A DNA stretch of 64,000 nucleotides, taken from assembly GCA_025618425.1 (NCBI GenBank), contig CM046850.1:25863205-25927204 (forward strand). The letters are read 5' to 3'. This DNA comes from Heliocidaris tuberculata. Taxonomy: Eukaryota > Echinodermata > Echinoidea > Camarodonta > Echinometridae. The notes beneath the pieces are model-generated. The model was not told the origin of the DNA. It saw only the letters and a list, made by a program, of their open reading frames with translations, and did no database searches. The position numbers were made by a program, and so were the translations under genes. This document shows positions 21,820 through 34,321 of the stretch, piece by piece. Numbering within the stretch: position 1 is the first letter of the stretch; every line of letters starts with the position of its first letter.

Positions 21820-24800
21820 ATGGCTCAATTTAAAAATGTATCCTTTGCATGTAACTTTCTCTCCTTAAACGTTAAAGGAATAAGGAACAAGTTAAAAAGG
21901 GAGAGAATATTTACCTGGATTAAAGATAAAGGAGCAGATATTATTTTCTTACAAGAGACGTATAGTACGAAAGAAATCGAAGACGAATGGAGGAGGTCAT
22001 GGGATGGAAGTCTTTATTTTAGCCACGGGACAAGTCATAGTAAAGGAGTCTTAGTTTTAGTCAATTCAAAGTTAGATATTCAAGTCCATAAGGTATGTAC
22101 AGACAAGGAAGGACGGTGTGTGATTATGGAATGTATCATACAAGGTCAAAAGATGATTATTTGTAATGTGTATTTTCCTGTACGAGGCAAAGAGTCGGAA
22201 CAAATACATTTTTTGAATGATTTTAGTCTGTTGTTGAAAGGCATGTATGTCCAAGACGATTTTACAATTATAGGAGGGGATTTCAATATGATTAGAAACA
22301 TGGATTTGGATTATATGGGAAACAGTAAAACATATCAATCTAGATTTTGTACTTTTTTTGAACAATTTATGGATGATTTAGATTTAATTGATATTTGGTG
22401 AACAAGGAATGGAATGAAGAGGCAATTTACATATAGACAAACTCAACCCTTAATGCAAAGCCGGCTTGACTACTGGTTTATAACTGAGAAACTTGATGAA
22501 ATAGTAGTAAAATGCAATATTATCCCATCTATAGCTCCAGACCATTCGGCTATACAGTTACAATTTTATAATAAACGTCAAAACTTATTGAAAGGCAAAG
22601 GATCTTATTGGAAATTTAATAACAGCTTATGTAGAGATAATCAATTTATAAATGGAATGAAAAAGGAAATCACTGAATTAGAAGAAAAATATAAGAAAGA
22701 AATTGCAGATAAGAGAATGTTGTGGGATTTTATGAAAATGAAGATAAGTCAATTTACAAGAAAATATTCTAAAGAAAAGGCTAGACAACGAAGACAAAAA
22801 ATTGAAGAACTGGAAAAGGATATTGGTTGCATCGAGAACGAATTAGGAAATAGTATCGAAAAAGAAAAGGTGCGGATATTAGAAAGTAAAAGGAAACAGT
22901 TGAAGGCATGTTACGATTTTATTAATGAAGGCCTTAAGATTCGATCAAGGGCATCCTTTTATGAAAGTTGTGAGAATGACATGAGATACTTTAACCAGTT
23001 AATGGAAGCTAATAAAAAGAAAACTGTGATACAAAAGTTGTCAACAGAAGATGGAAAAATAACTCTTGATGAAACGGAAATACAGAAAGAAATACACACA
23101 TTTTATACTACACTATATACACAACCGGTAATATATTCCAATACGTCCGATGAAAAATCTTTTTTTGGAGGTTTACCGAAATTGTCTGATGAGTCTAAAG
23201 AATTATGTGAAGGAAAAATTACTATAGCTGAATGCATGTCGGTTTTAAAAGAAATGAAATGTAATAAGTCTCCAGGTAATGATGGTTTAAGTGCAGAATT
23301 TTATGTAACGTTTTGGCCGGAGATTGGAGAAATGTTAGTGGAAGCAATTAATTCAGCTTTTGAGCAAGAGGAACTGTCTTCTTCACAAAAACAGGCCATT
23401 ATAATTTTGATTCAAAAGGAGGGGAAAGACCCGTTACAAATAAAAAACTATAGACCAATATCTTTGTTAAATATAGACTATAAGATTTTAACTAAAGTCC
23501 TTTCAAGAAGAATAAAAAAGGTATTAAATGAAATTATCAACGTAGATCAGGTTGGATATTTAAAAGGGAGATATATTGGTGAGGCAATTAGATTGATAGA
23601 CGATATGATTTTTCACACTACAGATAATAATTTACAGGCATTTTTGTTGACGGTAGATTTCGAAAAGGCTTTTGATTCCGTTTCACATAATTTTCTGCAA
23701 AATGTGTTGACATCTTTCGGTTTTGGATCATCATTCTGTAAGTGGGTTAGGACTCTCTATAATAAGGCTCAAAGTTGTGTATTTAATGGAAATATGTCAA
23801 CGGGATATTTTAGTATCAGTAGAGGAGTAAGGCAGGGAGACCCCCTCTCCCCTTATCTTTTCATATTATGTATCGAGACCCTTGCTCATTCGATTCGTCA
23901 GGATCAAGAAATTCATGGAATCAAATTAGAAAATGCACATTTCAAACAAATATTATATGCAGATGACATGACACTTTTTGTCAAAGATCTTGAATCGATT
24001 AAAAAGCTAGATAATTTATTTAAACGTTTTGCTAGTTTATCTGGACTAAAAATGAATAAAGACAAAACTTTCATTTTATTAATGGGACCTCACAGTAGTT
24101 CGAATATTGTAACTCCTTTTGGTAAAATAGTGCCAATGATAAAAGTATTAGGTATATATTTTTCATTAGATATAGAAAGACAAAAACAATTGAACTACAA
24201 AGAGATTCTGAGTAAAATAAAAAGACTGCTCTGTTGGTGGAAACAAAGGGACCTTACCTTAATGGGAAAAATCCAGTTAATGAAGACTTTTATTTTATCA
24301 AAGTTAGTGTATGTTTCCTCACTTATGCCAGTACCGCAGTGGGTTTATGAAGATATTGACATGATTATCTCTGATTTTTTATGGGGTGGGAAGGATAAGA
24401 TTAAAAGAGAAGTACTACATTTGGACTACAATAAAGGGGGGTTAAAACTGACGGACTTTCGATTATTCATCCGCTCTCAAAGAATCACTTGGTTAAAAAG
24501 ACTAATGATAGGAGAATCAAATATGGGTTGGAAACATTACTTCAGACATCAAACCAGGAAAGTGGGTGGCCTGCTTATATTTTTTTCTAATACTGCATTG
24601 AATGTGCTTAGTCTTTCTGTTCCAGCTTTTTACAGAGATATGATGGAGTCTTGGTTTTGCACCAAAGAACTTTTGTTGAAAAAAGAAAGTAATAGAAGAA
24701 ATGAGATTTTATTCAACAATAAATTTATTCGCGTTGACGGAAAAACAGTCTTTTTGGAAAACCTGTTTCTTAAAAATATATTTAAAATACATCATATTGT

Positions 24801-25634
24801 AGATGAAGTAGGGAATTTGAAGTCCATCAATGATTTTTTAAGTATGGGACTAGATATGTCAGAAATTAAGGTATTACAAAATTTGTTTCATTCTGTACCT
24901 TCCACGTGGAAAAACTTTTTGAATAAGAATGATTATCCTGATGAGGATACAGAATTAAAGTTAGAATTTTGTTTTAATGAAAGAAAGTTGTCACTGTGGG
25001 ATATAACATTAAAGCGAATATATACAGTTCTGTTAAATACTAGAACAGAACATTCATATGCAGTGCGTAATCTTGAGCACTTATATAATGCTTCAGGAAA
25101 AGAAATACAATTTTTTTTCTTGACACCGAGAAGGTCCACCCTGAATAGCAGGCTAAGATAATTCCAGTATAAATTACTTTATAACCTCGTTTATACTAAT
25201 AAACATTTGTTTACCTTTAAAATTGTAGTAAGTAATGTATGTTCGTTTTGTAATAAAGAAGAAGAAACGTATGAACATTTATTCTTTTTATGTGAAAAGG
25301 TAAGATGTCTTTGGATAGAATGTAGAAATTTGTTTGATATCATAGAAATTAAAAACATTGATGGAAAGGGGTTCATGTGGGAATACAGACTTCCAGTATA
25401 GCAAAAGATCAGTTGTCAAATCATCTTATAATTTTGATAAAGTACATGATATTTACGTGCAGTAAAAAGAATGGGATGCCTCCGACGTCACAAGATATTA
25501 TGAAACGAGTAATAGAAAGTAAACAAGAACAAAGAAAAATAGCTGAGCAGAAAGGAACACTAAATAATCATTATAGGAAATGGGAAAAAATGGAGTCATT
25601 GGCTGCTCTCGCTGGAAACGCAACACAGATTTGA
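21820..25634 (+). pseudogene. LINE endonuclease-reverse transcriptase, broken
   Basis: Translation starts MAQFKNVSFACNFLSLNVKG. APE endonuclease motifs follow: FLQETYST, GGDFNMI, LDYWFI and SIAPDHSAIQL. RT motifs are VDFEKAFDSV, RGVRQGDPLSPYLF and the catalytic YADD near 23955. The C-terminal finger is CSFCN...HLFFLC near 25240-25290. Breaks are an in-frame TGA at 22399-22401 (after DLIDIW), an in-frame TAA at 25159-25161, and a frameshift near 25380; coding similarity continues across each. About 1270 codons in total, a normal length for this protein. The low number of lesions suggests fairly recent activity. Confidence 0.93.
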
Positions 25635-25647
25635 GTGTGCATCTACG

Positions 25648-25960
25648 GGGGGGGGGGGGGGGGGCTTTTGAAGCAACGCGTGTGTGGATGTTTGCGGTTT
25701 GAGGGAGGTGATGTTTTTAGGTGAGTGTGTTGGGGTGTGGTGATTTCGGGGGGATGGGAACGCGCATGTGTCGTGTCCTATTTGGGGAGTGTTTAGTGTT
25801 TTTGTTTGTTTGTTGTTTTTTTTTTAATGTAGTTGTGTTTTGTTGTTGTTGATTGTTCTTTTTGTTTTGTTTTCGTTTTTGTTTGTTGTTGTTGTTGTTT
25901 TGTTGTTTTTTTTCCTGGGGGGGGGGGGTAAGATCACCTCCACTCCATTTTCCTTTTCTT
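25648..25960 (+). repeat. G-runs and T/G-rich tracts in LINE 3' region
   Basis: G-runs near 25648-25665 and 25917-25928, with (GTT)n and T-rich tracts between them, directly after the last coding part of the LINE. Confidence 0.6.
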
Positions 25961-26520
25961 TCTTTTTTTTCTTTCCTTTCTCTCTAGACAGAAGTTAAAG
26001 TATACATTATATACATAATTTTCCCTTGATTACTGTATTATTATGCCAATCATTTATTATTCCAAGGTATAACTTGTTAAAATTTGTTTGCAATTCTGTT
26101 GTGAGAAAATTTATCATAATTTTGTACATGAAATGTGAAACTTTATTACTTGCAGTTATGTTAATGTGAAGATTTATTTGTAATTATGTATTTATGGAAT
26201 GTGAAAGTTTACGTGTAATTTCGTTTATGTCAAAAAATTATTTGTAATTTTGTATGAAATATTAAACTTCATTTGTAATTTTGTTTGAGAGAAAGGAATA
26301 AAAAAAAACTTGTAAAAACAAAAAAGCTGTATAGTTTTTTTGTTTTTTGTTTTTTTGTTCTGAAACAAATTTTATTTTGATATATTCACAAACAAATCGT
26401 ACATGTATCATAAAACATTACATAATGAAATAAAATATGAAAAATAATTTTCAACAGTATAACATAATTATATACTTGCACTTAATGAAGATTACGCAAT
26501 AACATAATAAGATTAATAAT

Positions 26521-26660
26521 TGTATGTAGGTTCGAGGTTCGATCCCCGGTATAGTATGGCACTTATGCCCTCAATTGAGCAAGGCGTTTTATCTACATTG
26601 CTCTTTTACCGTACATTAAATAAATGTTATTTGGCATATCAATACGTGTGTGAGTGAGTT
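26521..26660 (+). mobile_element. tRNA-derived SINE, 5' truncated
   Basis: Starts near box B, GGTTCGATCCCCGG, and continues TTGAGCAAGGCGTTTTATCT...TAAATAAATG, the body and tail of the SINE at 15530-15712. Confidence 0.7.
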
Positions 26661-26959
26661 TCTTTTAAAAAAAATTAAAAATATTTTTTTTTTTTTTTAA
26701 AGCTGGGTCCTGAATGATGTGTCCTCAAGACCCTTTATTTTAGGTACATGTAGTTAATTGTAGAACAATTTTCAAAGCCAACCATTGAGAATTTAAGAAA
26801 ATGTTACTATGAAACCCTTTCTCATCGTCCAAAAATCATGCGACCCCTCCTTTTCGGTGGGGGGGGGGGGGGGAAGTGGATTGGGGCTGCAGGATTTCCA
26901 TGGGAAATAATTTATGAGGAACAAATTTCTGGAGAAATTCTCCCATACGTATAAACTCC

Positions 26960-27394
26960 TCCCCCAAAGCCACCACCCCCCCCCCCCCCTTGGGCTGCCA
27001 AGTAAACATTTCTTTGGGCAAAAAAGATAAAAAATAGAGCATGCAAGTATGCTTAAAATCGCAAGCTAGCAACCATAAAAATGAAAAATCTCCCTACTGT
27101 AGAAGGGGGGATACCCCCCTCCCACACCCTCCCCCCTCGCTCGCTTTGCTCGCTTCCAAGTAAACATTTATTTGGGCAAAAAAGAGAAAAAATAGAGCAT
27201 GCAAGTATGCTTAAAATCGCAAGCTAGCAACCCTAAAAATGAAAAATCTCCCTACTGTGGGAGGGGGATACCCCCCTCCCACACCCTCCCCCCTCGCTCG
27301 CTTCGCTCGCTCGGGCTCGGTCTCTACGCTCCCTCGCAATACCCAGCTCAGCCCCTCAAACCCCCTCCTTGGAAAAAAGCTAGATCCGCCCCTG
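26960..27394. mobile_element. GC-rich hAT-like repeat, two partial copies
   Basis: Two direct partial copies share GAGCATGCAAGTATGC, GAAAAATCTCCCTACTGT and CTCGCTCGCTT blocks. The second ends TAGATCCGCCCCTG at 27394, the same right end as the complete copy at 43273-43588. Confidence 0.65.
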
Positions 27395-27575
27395 CCTCCC
27401 ACGGAGATTGCCTTGAGAAGGCCGTCAGGAGACTCAAATCATGTTCCTGGTTGTGCGGCACTTGGAGAGCAAAATAATTACTTTGTTTCATTTTTTTCTT
27501 ATTGTATAAAAGCGCGCCCTGAGCGTGGTTTTATGGAAAGGCGCTATATAAATACCAATATGTATGTATGTAGGC
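27395..27575 (+). mobile_element. SINE-like 3' tail
   Basis: AAAAGCGCGCCCTGAGCGT then GGCGCTATATAAATACCAAT and (ATGT)n. This is the usual tail of SINEs moved by L2/CR1-type LINEs. The 5' head is not recognisable. Confidence 0.45.
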
Positions 27576-28688
27576 TATCATGTATTATAAGAAAAAAAAC
27601 ATCAACGGAAAAATTTTCCCCTCTATACCTTTCTGATCATCCTGGTTCCGGGGCACCGAACTTACATCGCAATTTTTTATCGAGGTACGTTACGGTCACG
27701 CGCGATCAAATAATAATTAGAATGATTATGAGATTGACGTGTTGCAGGATATTGGCCATTGTCTGTAATCCAAGGGCTTCTCATATACGGCATTTGTACA
27801 GCTGAGTTACGCCAGCATGATTAAACTGCAAAGCAGTTTTAATTAAAAATATATGTCATAAACATTTCCGAAAGATAGCATACATGTATATGTATAATGT
27901 ATGCACTGATGTAGTTGCAACGTTGATCATGTGCAAACAATTAGTATAAGTGTATATTTCCATCGTTGTACGTTCGGAGGCCAGTCATGAAAATGTTTTA
28001 TCAGCTGTACCCTTTTGTGTACAGGCTAAACATTGTATTTTAAAAATTCATAGGGGACATACTGGTTCTGATTTTTTTTTTAAGAATTTTTTTTTAGCAA
28101 CTTTATCATGTTTAATCAGAGAGAGGAGAGAAAGAGAACGAGAGACAGAGAGACGAGAAAGAAGGAAGTGAACGAGACAGAGAGAGAGAAAAAAATAGAG
28201 AAAGAGAAAGAGACAGAGAAAAATACAGAGAAAAAGAGACAGAGGGAGAGAGAGAGAGAGAGAGAGATTGGGGAGGGTTGGAAAGAAGATGAGAGAAGGG
28301 GAGCGTATAATGGAATGGATAATGTTTGGCGTTGCCCGGAGTAACACGGGCAAAACAAACGAATTTAGCCTTCGGATTAAATTCTCGCGAACAATGTGAC
28401 TTAATACTATAATGGTTAATCTAATAATGAAAAAAAAAATTATTTCTGAATAGGCATACCCAACAACAAGATAATCGTGCAGTGCATGTAGTAAGCATCG
28501 GCTGAAGGCTGAAGAGGGAAATAATATGAATAATTCACATTTTCTTCTCATTCCTGATTGTCAGAAAATATGTAACTTTTTTTTATTCATGTGAAATATG
28601 TATTTTTTTTAATTAACACAAGCCGTCCCCTCTCTCTCTCTCTCTCTCCCTCTCTCTGAGCCCCCCCCCCCCTTTCTCTCCCTCTCTC

Positions 28689-28719
<31 letters not shown>

Positions 28720-29656
28720 TTCCTGTCCTTTGAGGGTCACATCCCAGTATGCTACACTATAGGGAAGGGGGTTTGCTGAGAATTGCGAGCATTTTAAAAT
28801 CTCCAATAATAGGGCAGCTGCCCCCTGAGATTCTTGCAGTGAGGTGGTCTACTTGTCTTTGATATCAAGTATATTTTGACGATGAAATTACATTTTGAAT
28901 AGTCATGTATATGAAAAAGTGTCAGCTAGCAAAATATCGAAACCAAAAGGTAGACTTTAGGGCAAGAGACGTCAGTTTATCCCCCGCCCCTGCAGTATGC
29001 CAATATGCCTACGGTAATACGCACCATCGGTTGTATAAATACAGAACTGCGATTCAGGCTAAATTTAGGTTTAGCTCTTAATCTCTTATTTTACGAAAAA
29101 CACGCCATAACTTTCAACCAACTGAGGTGTATAATTTCTATTATTTTTGTCTTTCACGGTGGTTTCTAACTTTTTTTTTTTTCGATCGCTTTGTTACAGC
29201 ACATCGCTAGACAATTTATGTCTGCTTTCAAAGGTTTTATACATTTATCTCCCATTAATTTCCAGGACGTAATAATTTCTACAACAATTGGACTTTGACA
29301 ACAACTGTATCATTCTGACGTGACGACTGTCAGTTTCAAAGGAATTTGATTAATATTTGCAAAAATTAATGACAGACACAAAATTCAGCCAGTCCTTAAG
29401 GAAAGGGATGTTCGTCATAACTCACTGTGCAATGATTAGGCTACCTGAATAGACACGAAAGACATTAATGCTCATATAGAAAAACAGAAAATTCAAATGC
29501 GTACGGGGAAAAAGTCGAACACGATTAAATCATTAAACTTACACGCACTGTATATTTTTTACTGCATGTTTTATTCGCTGCGAAAACAAAGCAAGCATCA
29601 TTCAATCATTCAATTTGTAATTGATGGACGTCGCTAGGACATCGCTCCGTCGTTAG

Positions 29657-29699
<43 letters not shown>

Positions 29700-29771
29700 C
29701 AGACAGACAGGCAGAGAGGGGGAGAGAGAAAAAAAGAGAGGGAGAGAGGGGTGGGGGGAGAGAAAGGGAGA

Positions 29772-29820
<49 letters not shown>

Positions 29821-31044
29821 GAACGAGGAAAGGGAGACATTGAAACGCAGTTCAATTTGTATGCTTTTGCGCAAACGTTTAATTGTTTCATCTAGCTTGC
29901 AAAGCTATGTCATGCAAATATTAGTGCGTGATCTATGCCCGATGCTTTATTTACCCCATCAATTATATTTCACTGAATTGAATCAATAGTCGTCTGGCCT
30001 TCCAATTAAATTGGAAAATGAAAGGATGGTCCCTTTTATTTTGAGATGCACATCGCCCAGAGGGGCTAAACCAGACTATGTGCTTTCTCCATTATTGCGA
30101 TGCAGATACTATTGGAAATGCATGTTTCAAAAGAGGCATTAATTTTTTAAATCATGGATTTTTTTTTCATTGTTTGCAAAAATAGCTTTGGTGAAGAAAA
30201 TCCCCATTTGCAGTATAACTCAAAAATACAGAACATAGTTATATCAGAAAAATTATGTTGCAAATGTTAACAATTATAAATAAACCCAATAATGTATAGA
30301 CCTACTCAGTTGTCTTGAAAACCAACATGTAAAAGCATTTTCTTAAATTCATTTTGTCATCCGTATGGAAATCTGATTCCCCCCCCCCCCCCCATGGCAA
30401 TTAAGAAAAAAAAAACCACATTTATATGTCTTTCTTATTTAGCTTTAATTCTTTTAATATATAATTTAGGGAAAGAATAAATTTTGAAAAGTAGACCTAA
30501 TAATTATGCTCTTGAGTAATGGAATGTAAAAGACCCTGTTATACGAATAGTTATTTTATACCCAAAGCAAATACATGAAACTGATAACTATCACAATGGT
30601 ACAAAAAACAACTAATATTTTGTAAATACTCATGCATTACATCTTCTAAATGACGAACATTTGAGATTTCTAATCTGTACTAATTCATCTTAAATAAAAC
30701 ATGTTTCCCTAGAAATATGAACCTACTGTTACGCAAAACTCTAAGTGCACTTCGACATAACTTTAAATTTCCAATTACATACTTTTAGTGGATTACTTGT
30801 CCTTTCACATGTTATACTTTTATCAATAAATATGACAGTCAATTTGATTGTTATCAACAATTTTTTTTTTTATAGCTTTACTGACAAATATCATGGTTAT
30901 TGATTGCAAAATAATTTCATGCCTCCAAACAAAATATTTTATGCGGAAGGAAATACTAATGACCTACTCAAATAATTCTTTGGAGAATCATCCTTTTTTC
31001 AAGTTCAAATGCATTCAGTTCGTTCTATAATTTCCAAAATAGTC

Positions 31045-31050
<6 letters not shown>
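27576..31050. other. Gene desert with simple repeats
   Basis: No reading frame with domain content. It holds (GA)n tracts at about 28103-28268 and 29658-29830 (the latter with GAAA repeats), a (CT)n tract at about 28625-28722, and C-runs at 28660 and 30380. The remainder is unique AT-rich sequence in which I recognise nothing. Confidence 0.6.
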
Positions 31051-31075
<25 letters not shown>

Positions 31076-31156
31076 TAATAATAACATTGGACATTTATAT
31101 CCACCACGCCAGGTGCTCAAAGGCGCTCTAATATTTTACCGGCTCGATAGCTATAT

Positions 31157-32001
31157 CTGGGGGGGGGGGGGGTGTTTCACAAAGAGTTAAATAATTAAAC
31201 GCGTAATCTCATTGGTAGATTACCCATTATAAAACGGGTTCAAGAATGTAACCATCCTGATTGGTCAAATAACATCACGTGACCGTGCAAAAAAAAAGTG
31301 ATAACGCGCGGCGAGGGGACTAACGCACGGCTAATCCGGATCAAACACTAAGGCCGGAATTCACAAAGGAGGTTTAAATTTAAACCATGGATTATTTAAA
31401 TTGTGTGGTATAAGTACGCTTGATTTAGCGCATGCACTTAGAAAGGTCCAATGATCCCTGGTAATGAACGCGTGTGCTTGGCAAAATGCGCTAATTTTAC
31501 GCTTGTTGCCATGGTTTCGACCATGGACTAACGCAGGTTTAAGCAAATTAATCTATTATACGTCTATGATTGGACCATTGTAAGTGCATGCGCTAAATCA
31601 AGCGTACTTATACCACAAAATTTAAATAATCCATGGTTTAAATTTAAACCTCCTTTGTGAATTCCGGCCATAGATTGTAAGAAAACACTAAAATTGTAGA
31701 CCCGTTTAACGTTTAACGTTTAACGTGGTGTACTAACCCGTGGTGTACTAACCCGTTTTTATCGTGGTGTACTAACACACTCGGCTACGCCTCGTGTGTT
31801 AGTACACCACGATAAAAACCTTTGTGTTGCCAGATCGCACTAACGCACTCCCAACCATGTATTAATAGTATAATAGCGCACGTCCATGAGCATGATCTGA
31901 CCAATGCGGTGATGTGTCGTATACCGCACGCAACTAGGAATTTGAGTGCGACTTTAAGTCAAACTCATAGGTCAAACTTACTCTTTGTGAAACACCCCCA
32001 G
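31157..32001. mobile_element. 845-bp inverted-repeat DNA element inside the SINE
   Basis: Ends read CTGGGG, a G-run, then GTGTTTCACAAAGAGT. The right end is the complement, ACTCTTTGTGAAACACCCCC plus AG. The 7-bp word GCTATAT flanks both sides (31150-31156, 32002-32008). It contains a further nested element and several repeats of GTGGTGTACTAAC. Confidence 0.82.
31352..31670. mobile_element. 319-bp MITE with arms over 85 bp, third nesting level
   Basis: GGCCGGAATTCACAAAGGAG and the next 70 bp are repeated inverted at 31581-31669 almost without change. The arms extend, with a few mismatches, to AGGTCCAATGAT. TA lies one base outside each end. Sits inside 31157-32001. Confidence 0.85.
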
Positions 32002-32316
32002 GCTATATAGGCTATCGATTTCGGCGCTTGCAGCATTCAAGGATTTCCTTCATACCTGTACCCATTTAACGCCTGGGTGGAGAGTGGCAAACGTAGATTA
32101 ATGTCTTGCCAAAGGACAGAAGTGCCACGACCTTACATCTCCAGTCAAAAGTTTAAACCACTAGAATACACCTCTATGTGATGATCAAATATAATTATTT
32201 GAATATGGGAAAATGTGGGTGTTTTTGTCAAAAGAATACAATCTACACTAATTCATACAACCAGGGGGGGGGGGTCGATCCGTATTTAGGATTGGAGGGC
32301 AATGAAGGTATTCAGT

Positions 32317-32495
32317 CAGTGGCGCAAATCCATTTTGAAATTTGGGGGGGACATTCGCCTCCAAAATTCTCTAACAAGCAAAAAAAAAAAAGAAAGGTTA
32401 TTCAAATAGGTGGGGGGGGGGGGACATTCGCCTATTTTCAAAAAGGTGGGGGGACATGTCTCCCTGTCCCCCCCCCCCCTGGATTTGCACCCATG
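32317..32495. mobile_element. 179-bp hAT-type MITE with 8-bp duplication
   Basis: Ends CAGTGGCGCAAATCC and, inverted, CATGGGTGCAAATCC. The 8-bp word TATTCAGT flanks both sides exactly (32309-32316, 32496-32503). Interior is G-runs and C-runs. Confidence 0.85.
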
Positions 32496-32503
32496 TATTC
32501 AGT

Positions 32504-34087
32504 ACCCTTCATGTTTATTAAACGCCTTTTAATTACCAGCTTCTCCACGGTTACATGAAGAAGGGACAATTTGATAATTTGCGCGGAGCGTGCGGCGAAA
32601 TTGAAGTCTGATCGTGTAATACCATTTGTATTTCATTGTTTGGAAGGTTTCATTTCTCGAGTTTGCATTATTTTTCCTTATTTTATTTTACACCTCCGGA
32701 TTTATTGGGGAAGCAAAACGATATGTTTGTCCCCCTGCCCCCCCCCCCCCTCCCACCGGATCGGCGCCCCTGTACACATTGTCAATATTTAGCTGTATAA
32801 TTTAGATGATTTTACTTCTCAATTCATAGATGTTTGATCGCATGCTAACTTCACATTCACCTTGCTAAACTCCCATATTGGACGGAAAACGAATGCATCT
32901 TGTAGAAGACAATTTACATCGCAGAAAGACACAATGCATTACATACGTGTTCATATATAAAGTGCTACATAATTATAATACGAAACTTAATACCGTGATC
33001 CATCTTTTTTTTAAATTCCTGTATATACATTTTGACCATTAATATCATGATAGTACATTTTTCTTAGTATATCAATATTCTTAATTTCTAAATTTCTTAA
33101 CAATCAATATTGAAATATTGTCTCGCTATAGGGGTGATATAGAATTGATCACAATCATGTAGGCATGTATATAACAAGAATGCTATCTTTACAGGATATT
33201 GTGAACACCAATGTATTTTCAGAACGACTTTTCTTCACTTCATGACGCTTAAAGGATACATGGTAAATTCGAAACTATGTGATCTTGTTGCACTAGACAA
33301 GAAGTGTGTCACCAATTAGAGAGAAAATGTTCCTCGAACTTCCACGAAAGCAAATACCTTTTCCGGTGCACTGCAAATAATGTTTCAATATCTCACACAA
33401 TTTTGTTTTTTGTTCATTTTGTGTTTTGTTCAATTTGCTGTTGGTTCGGTGTGTGTTTTGTTCGATTCTTTTGTTCAGTTACATTATTTTGTGGAATGAA
33501 ATAGTTAATCCTTCTTCCTGTATAATAGAGCAATATGCTTAAAATGGATTTGCAATTGGTCACAAGATAGACTACTGCCAGAAGCGAAGAAAAACGTACC
33601 GAATTTGTAACAACGGTCTATCACACAATATACCATCCAGTCATTATAAACATTTATATAGTTCAGTGTTTACTGAAACTAAATATGAATATCGTTGCCT
33701 TGGTGATGAATTGGAATTGGTATTTGGCGTACTTATAACGCACAATTATTTTTATTTGGACAGTGAATTGTAACGCCTAGTACAGTATACAGTCGAGTAG
33801 GCCGCAACGTCGCAAAACTATACCATATGGATTTCTCGGAAATTTTATTCGAGTGAGAAAAAAAAGCAAGCAATACCAAGCAATATCATATACTCAAGAA
33901 AAGCAGCATAGCCAGCTACGCTCGAAACTTATTTTATTTCATTTTATTTCATTACACATGCACTATATTGTACAAAACATATTATGTTCTATTGTGCATC
34001 TAACACCAATATAACTATAGGTACTGATCAACCATGTTTCGTCCTTATGCTGTTATAGGTATTATCTCGGTCTTATACATGTATTTA

Positions 34088-34089
<2 letters not shown>
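32504..34089. other. Non-coding AT-rich stretch
   Basis: I see no gene, RNA or delimited element. A C-run with TCCCACCGGATCGGCGCCCCTG at about 32738-32771 looks like one end of another GC-rich hAT-type copy. Confidence 0.4.
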
Positions 34090-34182
<93 letters not shown>

Positions 34183-34193
34183 TATATCATATA
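34090..34193. repeat. (TA)n microsatellite
   Basis: About 90 bp of uninterrupted AT dinucleotides, then TATCATATAC variants. Confidence 0.95.
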
Positions 34194-34321
34194 CACACAC
34201 CAACAAACACACGACAATGCAATGTACGTATGGTATGTATAGTATTTAGCGCATATATCCATAACGGTGAGTAATAATAACGTTGTATAATCACCTTTTC
34301 AAATATTTATATCTATTTATT

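Larger units (their letters stand above)
20900..26320 (+). mobile_element. LINE retrotransposon, APE/RT type, decayed
   Basis: A non-LTR element, with 5' region about 20900-21819, pol-type frame 21820-25634 and 3' region 25635 to about 26320 ending in A-rich AATAAAAAAAAACTTG. No separate ORF1 protein with recognisable RNA-binding features is visible upstream. A GTTGTGGAT repeat at about 21551-21630 occupies part of that stretch. Endonuclease plus RT plus a C-terminal CCHC-like finger fits the L1/Tx1 group best. Outer limits are approximate and no target duplication was found. Confidence 0.85.
31055..32170 (-). mobile_element. tRNA-derived SINE split by a DNA element
   Basis: Read on the minus strand, the head is at 32170-32048 (TAGAGGTGTATTCTAGTGGT, then GTCGTGGCAC and CCACCCAGGCGTTAAATGGG). 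The 3' part is at 31156-31055 (AGAGCGCCTTTGAGCACC and an (ATT)n tail). The 845 bp between is a separate insertion. The CCACCCAGGYGTTAAATGGG block recurs at 50341-50400. Confidence 0.7.

Noticed and set aside
21428..21868. 146-codon frame upstream of the LINE as ORF1
   Set aside because: Its core is a translated GTTGTGGAT minisatellite and the rest has no RNA-binding or coiled-coil features.
28048..28551. 167-codon minus-strand frame and overlapping frames in GA repeats
   Set aside because: Low-complexity translation of (GA)n/(CT)n repeats without domain content.
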